From assembly GCF_043290135.1 (NCBI RefSeq), contig NC_134703.1, positions 127,149,005 through 127,213,004 on the forward strand: DNA of 64,000 nt. Reading direction: 5' to 3'. The DNA is from Rhipicephalus microplus. Its lineage: Eukaryota; Arthropoda; Arachnida; Ixodida; Ixodidae. Under the pieces are notes generated by a model. The model searched no databases. It saw nothing but the letters and a program-made list of their open reading frames with translations, and had not been told where the DNA came from. How positions within the stretch are numbered: the first letter of the stretch is position 1; every line of letters starts with the position of its first letter. Made by a program: the position numbers and the translations under genes. This document shows positions 24,863-38,210 of the stretch, one piece after another.

Positions 24863-26290
24863 GCCGCCTACGACATTTAGCTCTACTGGCCGTTTCGATA
24901 ATGGTATCAATACCAAACTTGGTATGGCTTAACATGACTGTATGAAGAACATATATGAGTAGTCATAACATGAAAATCATAATATGGATGTCATGAAAGT
25001 CATGATTTACCCTTCATGGTCCAGCAGCTCTTGCGGTGGTTTCGTTCACATGGCATGTTGCAAGACTGGTATGGTATGACATTATTGCATGGCCAATGCA
25101 AGCCGCAGACCCTAACATGAAAATCATGGCATGCGTGTCGTGTAACATGACTACATGGCAAGCTCATGATGCGCTCGCGGGAATTTCGATAGCGTCACAT
25201 ATACCAAATTTGGTATTACGGTACGTGAATGGATGACGAAGGTGCGTGACTGGTGCAAACATGATAATCATAAGATGCCTGTCATGTATTAACGTGACTA
25301 CATGCCACGCTCGTGATGTGCTGGCGCCCGTTTCGCTAGCTTCACTTATACCAAATTTGGTATTGCGGTATGTGAATGGATGAAGGTATGATACCGGTGC
25401 AAACATGATAAACATTAGATGCATGTCGCGTAACAACATGACTACATGCCACGCTCATGATGCGCTCATGGCCGTTTCGATAGCCATACATATGACAAAT
25501 TTGGTATTACGTGACGTCGATGGACGACAAAGGTATGATAATGGTGCAAACATGATAATCATGAGATGTGTGTCATGTGAGAACGTGACTACATGCCACA
25601 GTCAAGGCACCAATACATTTCGACGTGACGCGGAGCGCATGTTCACCGGCGTTCATTTCGTCGGGTCACGCCGGCGTTGCCACGCCAGGTACCGGTTCTG
25701 CCATATACTCGCAGGTGCGCGCCGTGGTGCGTTGCTTTGACGCATGCGCGTTTCGGCGTCTCCGGCGTCCCTCCGTCCCGAAAAGAGAGAGACGCAGTGT
25801 TGTCTGGGTAACTCATCAGCACGAAATGCAGCATGTCGCATTTCACGCCGGTTACCGTCGGGCCGCGCCGACGGACGCTGGTAGCGCCTGGCGTCAAACT
25901 ATAGAGTGCTCGCGTTTCTAATGTAGTGTCACTGTGCCCAGCGTGCGCGCGCGTCAACGGTACATTGGAGTATATTGGGCTTTTCATGATGCGCTCGCCG
26001 CCGTTTTGCTTGCTCCATATATACCAAACTTGGTGTTACGTGACGTCAATGGATCACGAAAGTATATGATTGGTGCAAACTTGATAATCCTGACACGCGT
26101 ATCATGAAAGAACATCAGAACACACCACACTCATAGCATGCTCCCGTCCATTTCCTAAGCATATACTAAATTTGGTAACACGTGACGTGAATAGGTGACG
26201 AAGGTAAACGACGCATCCAAACATGATAATAATGCCACGAAAGTCATGTACGGCATGATTTACCTCCACCTCGTAACGTTGTGCTGATTT
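24863..26290. repeat. About 146-bp tandem repeats, copy A
   Basis: CAAATTTGGTATT recurs near 25204, 25350 and 25496, with diverged forms near 26034 and 26170. The shared surroundings are CATGCCACGCTCATGATG, a GTTTCGCTAGC-like stretch, and GCAAACATGATAATCATG. The period is about 146 bp. A GC-rich, non-repeated island (about 25640-25920) interrupts the series. No coding potential. Confidence 0.8.
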
Positions 26291-26626
26291 TAAAGTGACA
26301 TATCAACATTTCTCATTCGTGCTTGGCATATCATCGATTCCTACTAAACGTGGCATCTGCCATTTTTTTATGGAAACACTAGGCGTGTTACGAATTAAAA
26401 GGCTGATTTCGCAACCTAAAATGTCACGTTTGGCTAAGCAGCGATGACGAAATATTTGCTGACACTTCTCAGCAAGCTCTAGTTTTCGATCCCATACCAG
26501 CGACATGAACACTAACTCTCAGTTATACACAATAGAGGTACACTCTCAACTTGATTGGCAGCCGATATCATTTCCTACGCGTGTTCTTCGTTTAGTGTAG
26601 TGTAGTTAGTTCTCAAGTCCAGCAAC

Positions 26627-26696
26627 GGGACGGCCGATATAGTGCTCTCCCATAGTGGAGTAGTACCAGGTACTCTAAATCTTTTACCAGTTTTTA
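26627..26696 (+). repeat. Stem-loop repeat copy
   Basis: GGGACGGCC...CTCTCCCATAGTGGAGTAGTACCAGGTACTC, then CTAAATC and a T-rich end. The GAGTA...TACTC arms are kept. The matching copy in block B is at 40117-40184. Confidence 0.7.
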
Positions 26697-26920
26697 GGAG
26701 TGAACCTCCTTATAACGGCACCCATTCGTCCCTCGTAGTATGTAACAAGTATAACATTTTGACCTCCAAGGTGGTGCCGGTGAGAGACTTCTTTTGTGCG
26801 TTGTTGAAGAATAAAGAATAGTGCTCATTGTACATGTCATTGGCTTCTAATGGGGAATGAGAGACAGGAGCGTTTGGCTTTTAGTTAACGCGCAGGCTGC
26901 GATCACCATTGAGCACTATC

Positions 26921-27348
26921 TGTACATTGAGCACTATCTGACAAGAAAGGGTTGCTACGTTATATTCGCTGGGTGTAACCTCCTCAGCTTTAGAAAGCTT
27001 TAGCGAGCATTGAGCCGCAGTGCCATGAATACAATGAACTTGTATATACCATGAATGAACTCGAGGTGGTTAAAAATGGGAATTAGGTACGAAGCGCAAG
27101 CCATAAGAAAGTAAAAGCGAAATTCTCCGCCTCTCATATCCCATTAGCAGCCATTGGCATGTACATTGAGCACTATCTGACTGAAAAAGTTTGCTACGTC
27201 ATACTCGTTGGGCGTAACCTCCTTGGATTTCGAAAGGTTTAGCGAGCGTTCGGCCGCAGTGCCATGAATACAGTGAACTAGTATATGCCATGAGCTCGAG
27301 GTGGTTAAAGGTGGGAAGTGGACCCGAAGCGCAAGCCGTAAGGAAGTG
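26921..27348. repeat. Two tandem copies of a ~190-bp unit, 239 bp apart
   Basis: The copies begin TGTACATTGAGCACTATCTG at 26921 and 27160 and run through a GTAACCTCCT segment, AGCCGCAGTGCCATGAATAC or its variant, and GAAGCGCAAGCC. They lie in the 1-kb stretch absent from copy B. No protein signal. Confidence 0.8.
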
Positions 27349-27459
27349 TGCGTGTGCCACCTCTCGTTTAGTCCTTGGAATGTCCGCTGGATGGCGGTGC
27401 TCCTATATGGGGAATATATGATGAAAAGATGCGAGATGGTGGTACTTGTAGTGTTGAAT

Positions 27460-27640
27460 AGATGGACGAACGGACACATAGACAGATGCATGGATGGACG
27501 CATGAACGGACGCAGGGGCGGCTGCATGGACGAACGCAGGGACGGACGCACGAACAGACGCACACACGGACGGGCTGATGGACGCATGGACTGTCACACT
27601 GACGGACGCATGGACGGACGGAAGCAAGAACGAATGGGCG
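27460..27640. repeat. Degenerate GGACG-rich minisatellite
   Basis: Roughly 12-bp units built from GGACGNACGCAT with many variants. The open frames across it on both strands (Arg/Gly-rich or Pro/Ser/Val-rich) are products of the repeat, not genes. Confidence 0.85.
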
Positions 27641-27757
27641 GACGAATTTTTCGCCCCACTCTCCAACATTCACTCCGTGGATATGCTGCCATTTTTTTTT
27701 CTAAGAACCATGTACCAATACTACGCATCCTATATGTGACGTCAAAATGATCGCAAC

Positions 27758-27830
27758 GGGACGGCTTTAAGCTCTCCCATAGTGGAGTATCTAGTACTCT
27801 AGATCATTACACACTTTTTCTAAACACACA
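27758..27830 (+). repeat. Stem-loop repeat copy upstream of LINE (+), copy A
   Basis: GGGACGGCTTTAAGCTCTCC is followed by arms GAGTA and TACTC around a short loop and CACTTTTTCTAAACACAC. It sits immediately before the truncated L1/Tx1-like LINE. Its partner in block B is at 40236-40307. Confidence 0.75.
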
Positions 27831-27844
27831 TGTAATTTAAAACT

Positions 27845-29289
27845 GATGCCTCCCTTAACAGATCACCATGAGACATGCTCTATTCCTCGAAGAGAAATCC
27901 ACAGTCTATCTTTTGTTACGCGTGATATAATTGCGTACACGTTAGCTAGATCAGCTCGGGGACTCTTGGTATCACTTGACCAAGAAAAGGCATTCAATCG
28001 CCTCAAGCATATAGCTTTATAATTAGCGTAATGGCAGCATTCGGCTTCTCCAAGGACTTCATTAAGCTTCTCAAAAACGCATACCAAAATATACGCCGCA
28101 CGTCGTTTATTGATGGTTTAGAGAGTGCGCCAACCTTACCCGTGGGGTTTGCCAGGGGCGTCCTTTATCCCCTGCACTTTTTGTACTCAGCCTCGAACCA
28201 TTCCTTCAATCGCTAATCGCTGACCCATACGTTCGAGGCCTCCCTCTTCCAGGTATAGTGGTATCGTGACGGGGACAGCATTTGCTCATGACATCGCGTT
28301 GTACTTAAATAATCAGGACAGTTTATCCCGTAGCCTTCGACTTTTTGCTGCGTATGGCACAATTTCAGGTGCTGCATTTAATTTTTCAAAATGTCGATAG
28401 TTATTCATTGGTTCCCCGACGCCTGCCTAAGTCCCTTTTTTGGTCTTCAAAAAGTGACTCCATTCGCATTCTGGGGCTTGATTATACTTGCTACGGCATA
28501 TTAGCCTCCTTGTGGAATTCAGTAGTCGAAGATGTAAAACTACCAGTCCGGGAAGCACAAGAGTGTGATTACCGATGCTCGAAAGAATGTATTTAGCACA
28601 GACGGTGTTTTGTGGCCGTGCACGGTACATATCTCATGTCTTACAGCCTCCATTACGAATCACTAAATTGTTGCAATCCCTCATTGGCTCATTTTTCTGG
28701 TCAGCTGGAACAGAGCTGGTTTGCCGAGCAGCTTTTGGGCAACCGAGAAACTGTGGTGGATTCGCATTCCCATCCGTCTCTGTTCGCTGCCGGCTGCTTG
28801 CCCTACGGTTCATACTTGGTTATTGCATGGTGGTCACTGCCCCACGCGTGATCTTGTTTGCTATTTCTTAGGCACATTGCAATAAACGCTGTTTACTACC
28901 AGATGCACGGCTTAATTTTGCTCCGCAAACACTTAACATGCCTCCATTTCACTCAACGGCAGTAGCATTCCATCGACACGCGCAGCACGTTTATCCCGAT
29001 ATGGACATTCTCGAAAGCCGCATTGCAGATGCAACGGCGGCTCTTCGGCTTCCTCTGGTTCCTACAGCCCGTCTAGCACGATAGAGACATGTCTCGTGCA
29101 GCGCGATAACGGCATCGTTTTTACCTGGTCACCTCCGTGACTTCATGTGGAGTCTTAGATTTAGAGTACTCCCAACACGGGACAGACGGAGAAGTGGGGC
29201 ATGGTCCCATATTCCACTTGCCCTAAGTGCCCGTTACAGGAGTCTAACCAGTCAATCCCCTCTTTTGAGTACGAGCCATCTGCACAGGG

Positions 29290-29372
<83 letters not shown>

Positions 29373-30083
29373 GCAGCAGCATATGCTGCAGCAATGTGTT
29401 ATTGCTAAGGTGTTTAGGAAGTCCGTTAACACTTGTTTTCCTGGCCTAAATGTTAATTGCTTTGTCACATCTTCTAATAGCTTCGCCTTCTAATAGCTGC
29501 TGGAGCTTTTTGTTTGTGGCGTAACAGGTGCGACGCTGTTGAGGCAGGTCATCGTATTCGTGCTTTCTTTTCGAATCTGGAACGCTTATACTCTGAACTC
29601 AGTATGTCGTTTCTGTCGGAGGAATTGTTCTTCCTTGGGGAGGAAGAATTTCTACGACAATAATCATGCCGCTTTATGTCCGCAGTTGACAGACGTGTTT
29701 GATTAGTCTTCCACCTGGCCTGTTTCCTATAGCTAGGTCACCTCTCAATGTCTTGCATGTAATCTGTATGTGTTTACTATTTCTATTTGTTTGTGTGTGC
29801 CCGGACGGGAGTGATATGAACTTATGCACTTCATTCTAACGCTGTAAATTATGTAAATTTCACGAATCTCTATACATGTTGTATATCCTTGCTAACATCT
29901 TCACCAAGTTTTGTAAACTCTGTACCTATATCATCATGCACATGTCCATATTGTGATTAGTGTATATATGTAGTGTATGTAGTCATTAGTAACATGGGTT
30001 AGGGACACCCTACGTACTTGGACACTTTTGTTTAAATGTGTCATGTTTGTTGTGCTTTGTCATTTGTTTGTTATTGTGCTTGT
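27845..30083 (+). pseudogene. L1/Tx1-like LINE (+), 5'-truncated, copy A
   Basis: The sequence begins inside reverse transcriptase. LSLDQEKAF-like palm residues lie near 27975, a fingers/thumb region with a FADDIAL-like box that is degraded near 28285, and GLDYTCYG near 28470. The C terminus has a zf-RVT-type motif (CPKCPLQESNQ, interrupted by an (AAC)n insertion, then a Cys). A long AT-rich 3' UTR ends near 30083. Frames change often. Copy B (40325-42474) is the better-preserved version. L1/Tx1-like assignment rests on the C-terminal Cys/His motif and the thumb pattern. Confidence 0.75.
29252..29379. repeat. (AAC)n-bearing insertion in LINE (+), copy A
   Basis: Copy B reads ...TCTAACCAG directly into CATATGCTGCAGC. 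Copy A has 128 extra bases there: a unique 40-base stretch, then about 80 bp of CAA repeats ending CAGCAGCAG. The repeat-encoded poly-Asn, poly-Thr and poly-Leu frames are not genes. Confidence 0.85.
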
Positions 30084-30087
30084 ATAG

Positions 30088-30832
30088 TGTTATGCCTGCG
30101 AGTCCCCAGCGAACGTCCATGCCTCTGAAAAAGGCAATCTGTGTCAACGCCAGCATGCGAGCCCGCCTGACGCGATGAACAACTCAACGGCGTCATCACG
30201 CGATGGTGCCTTTCTGCCGCGCACGTGCAGGGAGTCACCTCAGCCAGCAAGCAGGCGCCTTCCTGTCTGGCGAGTCTGACACAATGCGGGGCGACGTCAC
30301 TCGTCCTTGGGTGCAGCCACGTGCAGCGCAGCGGCTCCAGATTCGATAAGAATGACGCGGCCCAGCGGCGACCCCATTGGAGGAGTCTGACCTCACGACC
30401 AGCGGCGCTTCTGATTGGACACTTGGTTACTCAAAGAATGCAGCCGGTGCATATAAAAGAAGCCCTGCGGCGCGTCGCGAGCAGTTGAGCTATGTGTTAG
30501 CAGTAGAGCTATGTGTTAGAGAGGAGAGCTCGGCTCTTCGGGTCTCTAAGCTGTCGGGCCCAGTGCCGAATTTGTAACGCCTCTGTATATATGCTGTACG
30601 TAAACCTTGTTTAACTCACCGTCGTCTCGTCCGCTCGTCTATCAGCTCTGCGCAGAAGCAGTCGCGAGCCGAGAAACCTACGCTATACCAAACGGCTGGT
30701 GACCTTCCCGGCGGAGTTCGACGCAGTGGCGCCTTCGGGACCGTGTTGGCGTCGCCGTCTTTCGAAACAGTGGTTGCAGCGGTGAGATTCGGGGCGCCCT
30801 TCGTAACGTCGTCGGAGGCACGCCTCGCAACA
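30088..30832 (+). mobile_element. Solo LTR, 745 bp
   Basis: It starts TGTTATGCCTGCGAG, ends CGCCTCGCAACA, and is flanked by ATAG on both sides (30084-30087 and 30833-30836). A TATA box (TATAAAA, 30452-30458) sits mid-element with a GC-rich stretch downstream, as in an LTR promoter. Block B reads from GTGCTTGT to ACAGACGCTCG without it, giving the empty site. A 4-bp target duplication fits gypsy-type integrases. No internal coding region is present. The strand was assigned from TATA and TG/CA polarity. Confidence 0.85.
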
Positions 30833-30836
30833 ATAG

Positions 30837-31641
30837 ACGCTCGTTCGATAGGTTTTTTGCGTCCCACAATAGAATAAACTTTTCTAAACACGTATCTAAA
30901 AACGTCTTCTTTTACCAACTTTTGGTGTGTCTCTGGATGGTGTGTTCCGTCACGATGTTCGGTTTGATTGTAATTCATATTCACTGTTCGTGAGAATAAC
31001 TTTCTCTAAACAGTTCCGTACTACGTACTACGCCGAAGAATTCTCATTGAGAGACATAAGAATTTCCTATTTCGGGGATTTTTTCCGGCAAACGTTGAAG
31101 AAATTCCCAGCATATTTGCCTGCACAAGAGTACTCATTTCCATCCACATCCACGCAAACACATGCTATAATTACATGCGTCTCACGTAATGACGCCTTTT
31201 GAAATTATCACTAGTCCCTCCACTGCCGCACAACAAAAGCGTGACTTCATTATTTCATATACTGTTAGTACACTGCACATTGTGGGCTTCAAGTCTAACA
31301 CTAATAGTCAACTAGAAAACTCCGTGTAAATATCAAAAACAAACACCACTTGTGTAGTGCATGTGCCAGAAGCAATTACAGCAGATGAAGGCGCACTGTA
31401 ACCGCTAATTATCAGTCGTCATAGAAGAATTTAACCATTTCCTAAATTCTCTGCAATAAGACGAAGATTCCCTTTATTCCTTTGGCTCAAAAGGACAAGC
31501 GAAAATTTCCAGAGAAGGGTGAAATTCCCTGCACGGAACATAACTGAAACACTCTCCAGGCTGAGTATCATGCTCCTACGCCGGCCGCCACTGGCCACCT
31601 TAATTTTTGTTGTTCAGGACCTCATCACAAGCGAGGCCCAC
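30837..31641. other. Shared spacer in block A, no gene
   Basis: This matches 42475-43281 of block B. It begins with ACGCTCGTTC and AGAATAAACTTTTCTAAACACG. I see only short frames and no domain. Confidence 0.5.
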
Positions 31642-31872
31642 GGGACGGCTTTCTGCTCTCCCATAGTAGAATACCAAGTACTCTAAATTGTTAACCATGC
31701 ACTTTTTCTAAACACACGGCTCACTGCTTTCTCGTAGAATACCAAGTGCTTTAAATCGTCAAACACCTTTTTTAAGCACACTGTCTTACCAGTACGAGCG
31801 AAGGCTTTATGCTATCCCATAGTAGGTTACCAAGTGCTCTAAATCTTTAAACACTTTTTCTCAGACGCACAT
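31642..31872 (+). repeat. Three tandem stem-loop repeat copies, block A
   Basis: Copies at about 31642-31718, 31719-31782 and 31799-31872. Each has TAGAATACC- or TAGGTTACC- then AAGTGCTCTAAATC-type arms and an ACACTTTTTCTAA- or ACCTTTTTTAA-type end. The same triplet occurs at 43282-43510 in block B. Confidence 0.75.
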
Positions 31873-32040
31873 TTTACAATGCGGCTACATGTGTACTAGG
31901 TGGATTTCAAATGTTCTGGACAGCGACGTGTTTTTTTTTAATGCAGAGCGTCTATGTTGCCATAATGTTCCAATCGGTTTTTGTTCTATAGAAGCAAGTT
32001 CCACCCGAGGAAAGTAATAACAAACAATTGATAAAGAAGG

Positions 32041-32230
<190 letters not shown>

Positions 32231-32559
32231 CGTGCTCAAAGGCACCTGAACTTGTATAGGAGTATAGGAGTGTATTGCCACGGGGCACCAGAGAAGAACA
32301 CCTTATAGAGAAGAAGACGTACTTAATTACTTCGAGCAGACAGGGCTCCATCTTGCATGTCTGCCACCGAGTGCTGTACATGGAATGTAAGTATATTCTT
32401 ACACACCTTTTTCTTTCAGTGACAATACAGTCCCATTGCAAACACATCGTTTCTGTTGAATTATTCTTGACAACTTTCCTTCCGTTTTTTCAATATTTTC
32501 CACCGCTGCCTCAAGGCAGAACAGCTTATGCGGATGATCAGGCATACTCTCATCGCTTC

Positions 32560-33395
<836 letters not shown>

Positions 33396-33591
33396 TATAT
33401 ATACTTGTGATCACGAATAATCAAGCGACGTCTTCTCACACTACTCAGTCCAAGGAGGGTCGAAATATATCGACAATGTGACCGTAAATTCCATCAGACA
33501 GCGTAGTTAACGTTGCCACTAGGGTATGATCATTACTGCAGATAATACGTTTCCAGTTGACCATTTCAAAACGTAATATGTTTCGCAAGAA

Positions 33592-33800
33592 TGTTTATCA
33601 CGATTTACAGTGTGTTTAGAAAAAGCATGTTTCGAAAAGCGGGTGTTTAGGAAAAGTAGGTAACGTTTAAAGTAAGGTACTCCAGAGCAAAAAGCCATCC
33701 CGTGGGCCTCGCTGTCTAACTTATGTGTGTTTGAAAAATGAAGTTTACAAATTAGAGTACTGGGTACACTACTATAGGAGAGCATAAAGCCGTCCCCCAT
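33592..33800 (-). repeat. Two stem-loop repeat copies, inverted, block A
   Basis: Read on the minus strand: GGGGGACGGCTTTATGCTCT with GTGTACCCAGTACTC arms, then a second unit after GCGAGGCCCACGGGATGGC. The same GCGAGGCCCACGGGACGGC precedes the plus-strand triplet at 31631, so these copies form long inverted repeats about 2 kb apart. Confidence 0.7.
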
Positions 33801-34100
33801 CAAACTGACAGCCTGAGCCCAAGCACGTGGTTCACTCTGTTTAATAGAATTTTATTTCTGAAAGAAGCATACATACACAGAAGGCATTCATATGTTACAC
33901 TTTTCGTTCTCAAGACATTACTAAAATATTCTAATATACATTCAAATGCACAATAGGAACTGTTTGTACCTGCAAACGAAAATTCCGACGTGCACAAAGA
34001 AACCTATGCGCTGGGGTACGTACACTTCATGAAAAGAAACAAAGAAACTTATAAGAATAAATAAATACCTATACAATATTGAATGCAAGTTCAGTGAAAT
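33797..34100. other. Unassigned stretch, partly unique to block A
   Basis: About 210 bp (33797-34005) has no counterpart in block B. No gene seen. Confidence 0.4.
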
Positions 34101-37100
34101 CACAAACACTAGCCTACCTTCTCAGTAATGAAGGCAAGGTATGGATGCATTGTTCTTTTTGAGAAGAATAAACCGTGTTGACCACCACAGGAGAAAAGCT
34201 TCCTCCCCCAGGATGAATAACTGTTCGTTCAGATGTGTTCAGATCATGGTTCTTAAGCGATGTAGCATAGGAAACATGGCCCTCTGAGGACGTCACTGCA
34301 GGCATGCCAGTCCCCTCCACTTCCACAATACAAAAGCACCAATACACATTATCATATCAACTAAAATGTCTCTGTGCCACGACTGCCATTGCATGCTGGC
34401 TTGAAACACGCTGGTCACAAAACGCTAGTGCCACCGGACATTCGTGAAGAACATGATTTGGGGTTTCCGTCCAGCCACATTGCGGACATGAGGCGGAGGG
34501 TGCCACACCCCAGGCCGCAAGGCGGTCGGCCGTTGGAAACGCCTGTCATTCTCTCAACCTATTGAAGTCTCGGACTTCAGTGGGAAGGATCATGGTTATC
34601 ATGAACCAGCGTCCACTTTTGGGGCATTTCTTGCGCTAATCATCGTTTAAATTTTTCACAGCAATACATTCACATATTTCAGTGGGTGACAAATTCATCA
34701 GTTCGCATTCTGGTAATGTATTTTGCAATAAATGCAGATTTCACCACGTACGTATAGTAGGTCAGTGGCTGTTCAGCCACCGGTCCCGTCTCGTGTGCTA
34801 ATCCAAAGAAACGACGGGAAGTTCCCATCAGGTACTTTGTCAGCTCTCTGCCTTGGCATGTCATACTGAGATGAGTTCCTATGTTGTTCTCAAGGCCGAC
34901 AGATGACACATCCCTTCGAAGTCAGGATTGATAAAACCTCCCATTTTTGTTCGTAGGTGGACTAGTGCTCTGGCGATGCTTTCCGCATGGCCATCCTAAA
35001 ATAAGAAGCCACATGCGGTTGGTTTACTCTTAGCGAACCTCGTCCAGGTAGCCGTGCAATTTTTGCTGCATAAAAAATGGCAGCCGCTATACTTGTTTAG
35101 ATGAGATATGCACGTTCAGTAAAAGGTAAATGAAAAGTCCTGACGATATAAATGCATTTGTCCACTTTGCGCCTAGTTTTATTCCAGGTGGTATGGGCTA
35201 GTTAACCGGACGCAAGGAAGTTCACCTTTACTACGTCTACCCAGAGGACTTCATCGGGAAAGTGCTCCGCGAAGGTATCAAAGTGCATTGCTTTACTCTT
35301 ATTTGGATTGAGTAGTGCTCCCAAGAAGCTGCTGTATGCGTGAAAGAGTTGCAAGAAAGCCCTGTAGCTATCCATATTCCTGAGGAAAAAATGTAATTGC
35401 GTCGGAAGAGGCTGCCTCTTTCACTTCACTCAGGCCAGGAAGGGGGAATCCGCATATTGAACTACATCTGTTGATTTGCTCTAGCAGTAATGCGATAGAG
35501 TACAAAAAGAAGCGCAGAGAGAGGGCAACGTTGTCGTATCCCGCGACTCACGACGGTGGGTTAAGTTGTGCGGCCATTAACTACTAAGCAAGCTTCCAGG
35601 TCAGAATAAAACTGACGAAGAACCTCGACAAGACGAGTAGGAAAACCAAAGCATTCTAACACGACAAAAAGATAATTGTGCTAAACGCTGTCAAAGGCTT
35701 TTTCTTTTTTGGACTAGGGAGACAAAAACGCCACACACTTGTGTTCTCGTAGTGAACGTGAACAGATCACGGGTCAAAGCAAGTGATGTAAAAATTGTAC
35801 GACCTGCAACACAACATGCTTCCACATTAATGATTATTTCAGGTAGGACGGATGACATTCGATGCACTAAAATAGCAGCTAATATCTTAGAGTTAATTCG
35901 GTAAAGAAATGTGTCTCCATGCTTTTGGGTCTGACGCTTCACCACTGCTTACAGGCAGAAGGATCACTCTGCTCTCACGAAATGTTTAGGTCGAATCCCA
36001 TCAGGAGGAATTTAGATAAGCATCGACAAAAGTTGGACATGTATTTCCTCATTTCCTCAAAAAAATGTCTTATAAAAAATCAGCGGTAGGCTATCAGGAC
36101 CTGCTGCTGCGGAGGCGTTCATTTGCTTGAGCAAAATATGCAGTTCTGCCAATGTTATCGAAATATATAAACTATCAAGGCACTCTTCTGGTATACGAGA
36201 GATACTCGTGCAGAACTCAGTATAGCGATGCTTTGCTTCCCTATGCTTGTGTCCTTTGCCGTGAACAGGGTAGTGAAGTGTGTCTTGAAAACGGTCACTA
36301 TATCTTCTGCTCGATCAGACTGTGCGCCGCTGGGAATCTCAACGTATGGAACCGTTGCTCATTCTTCAAGAGAGCCGTTGCGGACCCTTCGGAGAACGGC
36401 AGGATCTGCAACGGTCCTTCCATTTTTTTTCAAACGACAGCGCCGCTGTACGGGAGCTGACACGGTGCAGGAGTTCATATCGCCTTCAACTGATTCAAAT
36501 AATCTTGCATAGCATATGTTAGTGTTTCGCCTCTCCACACTATGCGCGCTTTTCGAAGAGTGTTGCCAATTTCAGTCGTTAGGCGCTTTTTGCTATCTCT
36601 GACTGCTTTAGTTAGTTCAGTGCGAAAGCTGTCCTTCAAAGTATCCCAGTCGCACGGTACTGCTGTGTGCTTGCACACGCCTTCCAGGGCTAAGTGCAGA
36701 GGCTGCACAATCTTAAGCACGTACAAGGGCTGTGTCTATTTTCCATTGGTTTTTAAACAGGGCAGGATGATTGAAACGCATATTTACTGACACTGGGAAG
36801 CTGTCTGAAATGAGCGGTACGTCTGCGGGGTAACTCAAGACTTCGCAGCTACTGACATGCGTATACCTAATACTTCAGGGCAGTAGAAGGAGTCTAGGCG
36901 GCTTATATTTGTGCCTCGTTGCCATGTCGCACCAAAAACGTCCCCGTGGGTACTAAGCCACGCGTCTCTTAGCTTGAAATTGCGAATACCCTGCATGCTT
37001 CAGTATCCGGGCCCCGCTATATGGCCTGCCCTGGCAACTTCCTTTGACATCAGAAACATACTTACATAAAGAGCGAACACTCCCGTGGGGCCCTCCGGCC

Positions 37101-37130
37101 CAGCTACTGCGCTGCTTTCAGTGCCACGAG
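34101..37130 (-). pseudogene. L1/Tx1-like LINE (-), nearly full ORF2, block A
   Basis: Read on the minus strand: an endonuclease C-terminal part near 37000-36790 (SRLD within TWQRGTN-SRLD), an EN-RT linker (36726-36475), RT (NSKILAAIL near 35880; RTQV near 35740), a thumb region (34900-34680), and a Cys/His C terminus near 34450. Many frameshifts are present. It differs clearly in protein from the plus-strand LINE facing it, so the two are separate families or subfamilies. Block B carries the same LINE with a Ruka inserted. Confidence 0.7.
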
Positions 37131-37185
37131 TGGTTGGTCAGACCCGATAATGTATTCGGCACGAATAAGATAACATTTTTTTTTC

Positions 37186-37265
37186 TTTCCGATGCAGCGA
37201 TTTGAACCCGTACCCTCATGCTCCGAAGGCGAGTGCCTTTACCACTAGGCTACTCACCCATGCTT
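37186..37265 (-). repeat. tRNA-like element, block A
   Basis: On the minus strand TAGCCTAGTGGT matches an A box and GGGTTCAAATC a B box, followed by an A-rich tail. It is conserved at 47703-47785. Arm pairing is too poor for a functional tRNA. It interrupts the 5' part of the minus-strand LINE. Confidence 0.55.
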
Positions 37266-37410
37266 CCACGAAGGGAATGCATGTACAGCACATCTAAACC
37301 CCATGAATGTACCTCTGTGTGCAAAACAAATGCAGAAAGACAACACTTTCAAGTCATAGTTTACTGTTTTATATTGTGATGGATTCAATGTCCTCAGCGG
37401 GACATGATGT

Positions 37411-38070
37411 GGAGCGGATATCAAAAATTGCAAGAGTTAATAAATTTTCTTCTCCGCGAAAAATTGATGCCAAAGTTGGGCAAAAATTGTGCTCCTAAAG
37501 AGCCTATTGCATGTCTTTAAAAAGAAAGTAAATGCGAGGATGGCGATGCCATCTATCGGTTGGTCAGACCCTTTCTTGTTGGGCCGCGAATAGGCCCCAA
37601 TAGCCACTCTTAAGATAGCATATTTCTCTATGCCTGAAAATCCTAAATCCAATGAGCACTTGGACTCTGAGCCAAGAAAATCAACCGCGAAACATTCTTG
37701 TCCCGAAGGGCCTCCATACTGGCACTGATTAGGCCGCTGACTTTTTGGGAATTTGTAAGCACATTTTGCAAAAAGCGTAAGATAAAAATTATCAGTGATA
37801 AAAAAAACATTACTTCTTATACTTCAGGCAAACGTATTTCATTTTGAAGGGACCCAGCAACGTTTTTTTATCAACTACATTAGGATATGAGTTCCAATCA
37901 AAACCCCTGATAACCTTACTGGCGTAGCAGAGTAGGTGGCAGATGAAGTTACAAATAGATTTGAAGATCAACTAGAAATATTTTGCACCTTTCTGACAAG
38001 CGATGCTATCAGTTCAAGTTTTATTTCGACATAAGCACAATAACCCGACATGGTGGTATTAATATTAGCA
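37411..38070. other. Spacer between the two duplicated blocks
   Basis: A 660-bp AT-rich stretch not shared with copy B. No gene is supported. Confidence 0.45.
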
Positions 38071-38116
38071 TTTTAAATGCGAAGCATTCCTTAGCGAGCT
38101 TCGGCGACTTTTCGCG

Positions 38117-38210
<94 letters not shown>
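38117..38210. repeat. (TATC)n microsatellite, copy B
   Basis: About 94 bp of uninterrupted TATC at the position equivalent to 24697-24862. Confidence 0.97.

Noticed and set aside
24593..24945. Tyr-Leu-Ser-Ile repeat frames, also at 37983-38228
   Set aside because: Translations of (TATC)n.
27144..27673. Arg/Pro/Val-rich frames near 27.4 kb
   Set aside because: They translate the GGACG-rich minisatellite on alternative frames.
29145..29468. Poly-Asn, poly-Thr, poly-Leu and poly-Cys frames
   Set aside because: All come from the (AAC)n tract; block B lacks it and shows the LINE sequence instead.
37186..37265. Functional tRNA gene, also at 47703, 50384 and 32840
   Set aside because: A- and B-box-like motifs are present, but acceptor and anticodon arms do not pair well and the copies sit inside mobile elements.
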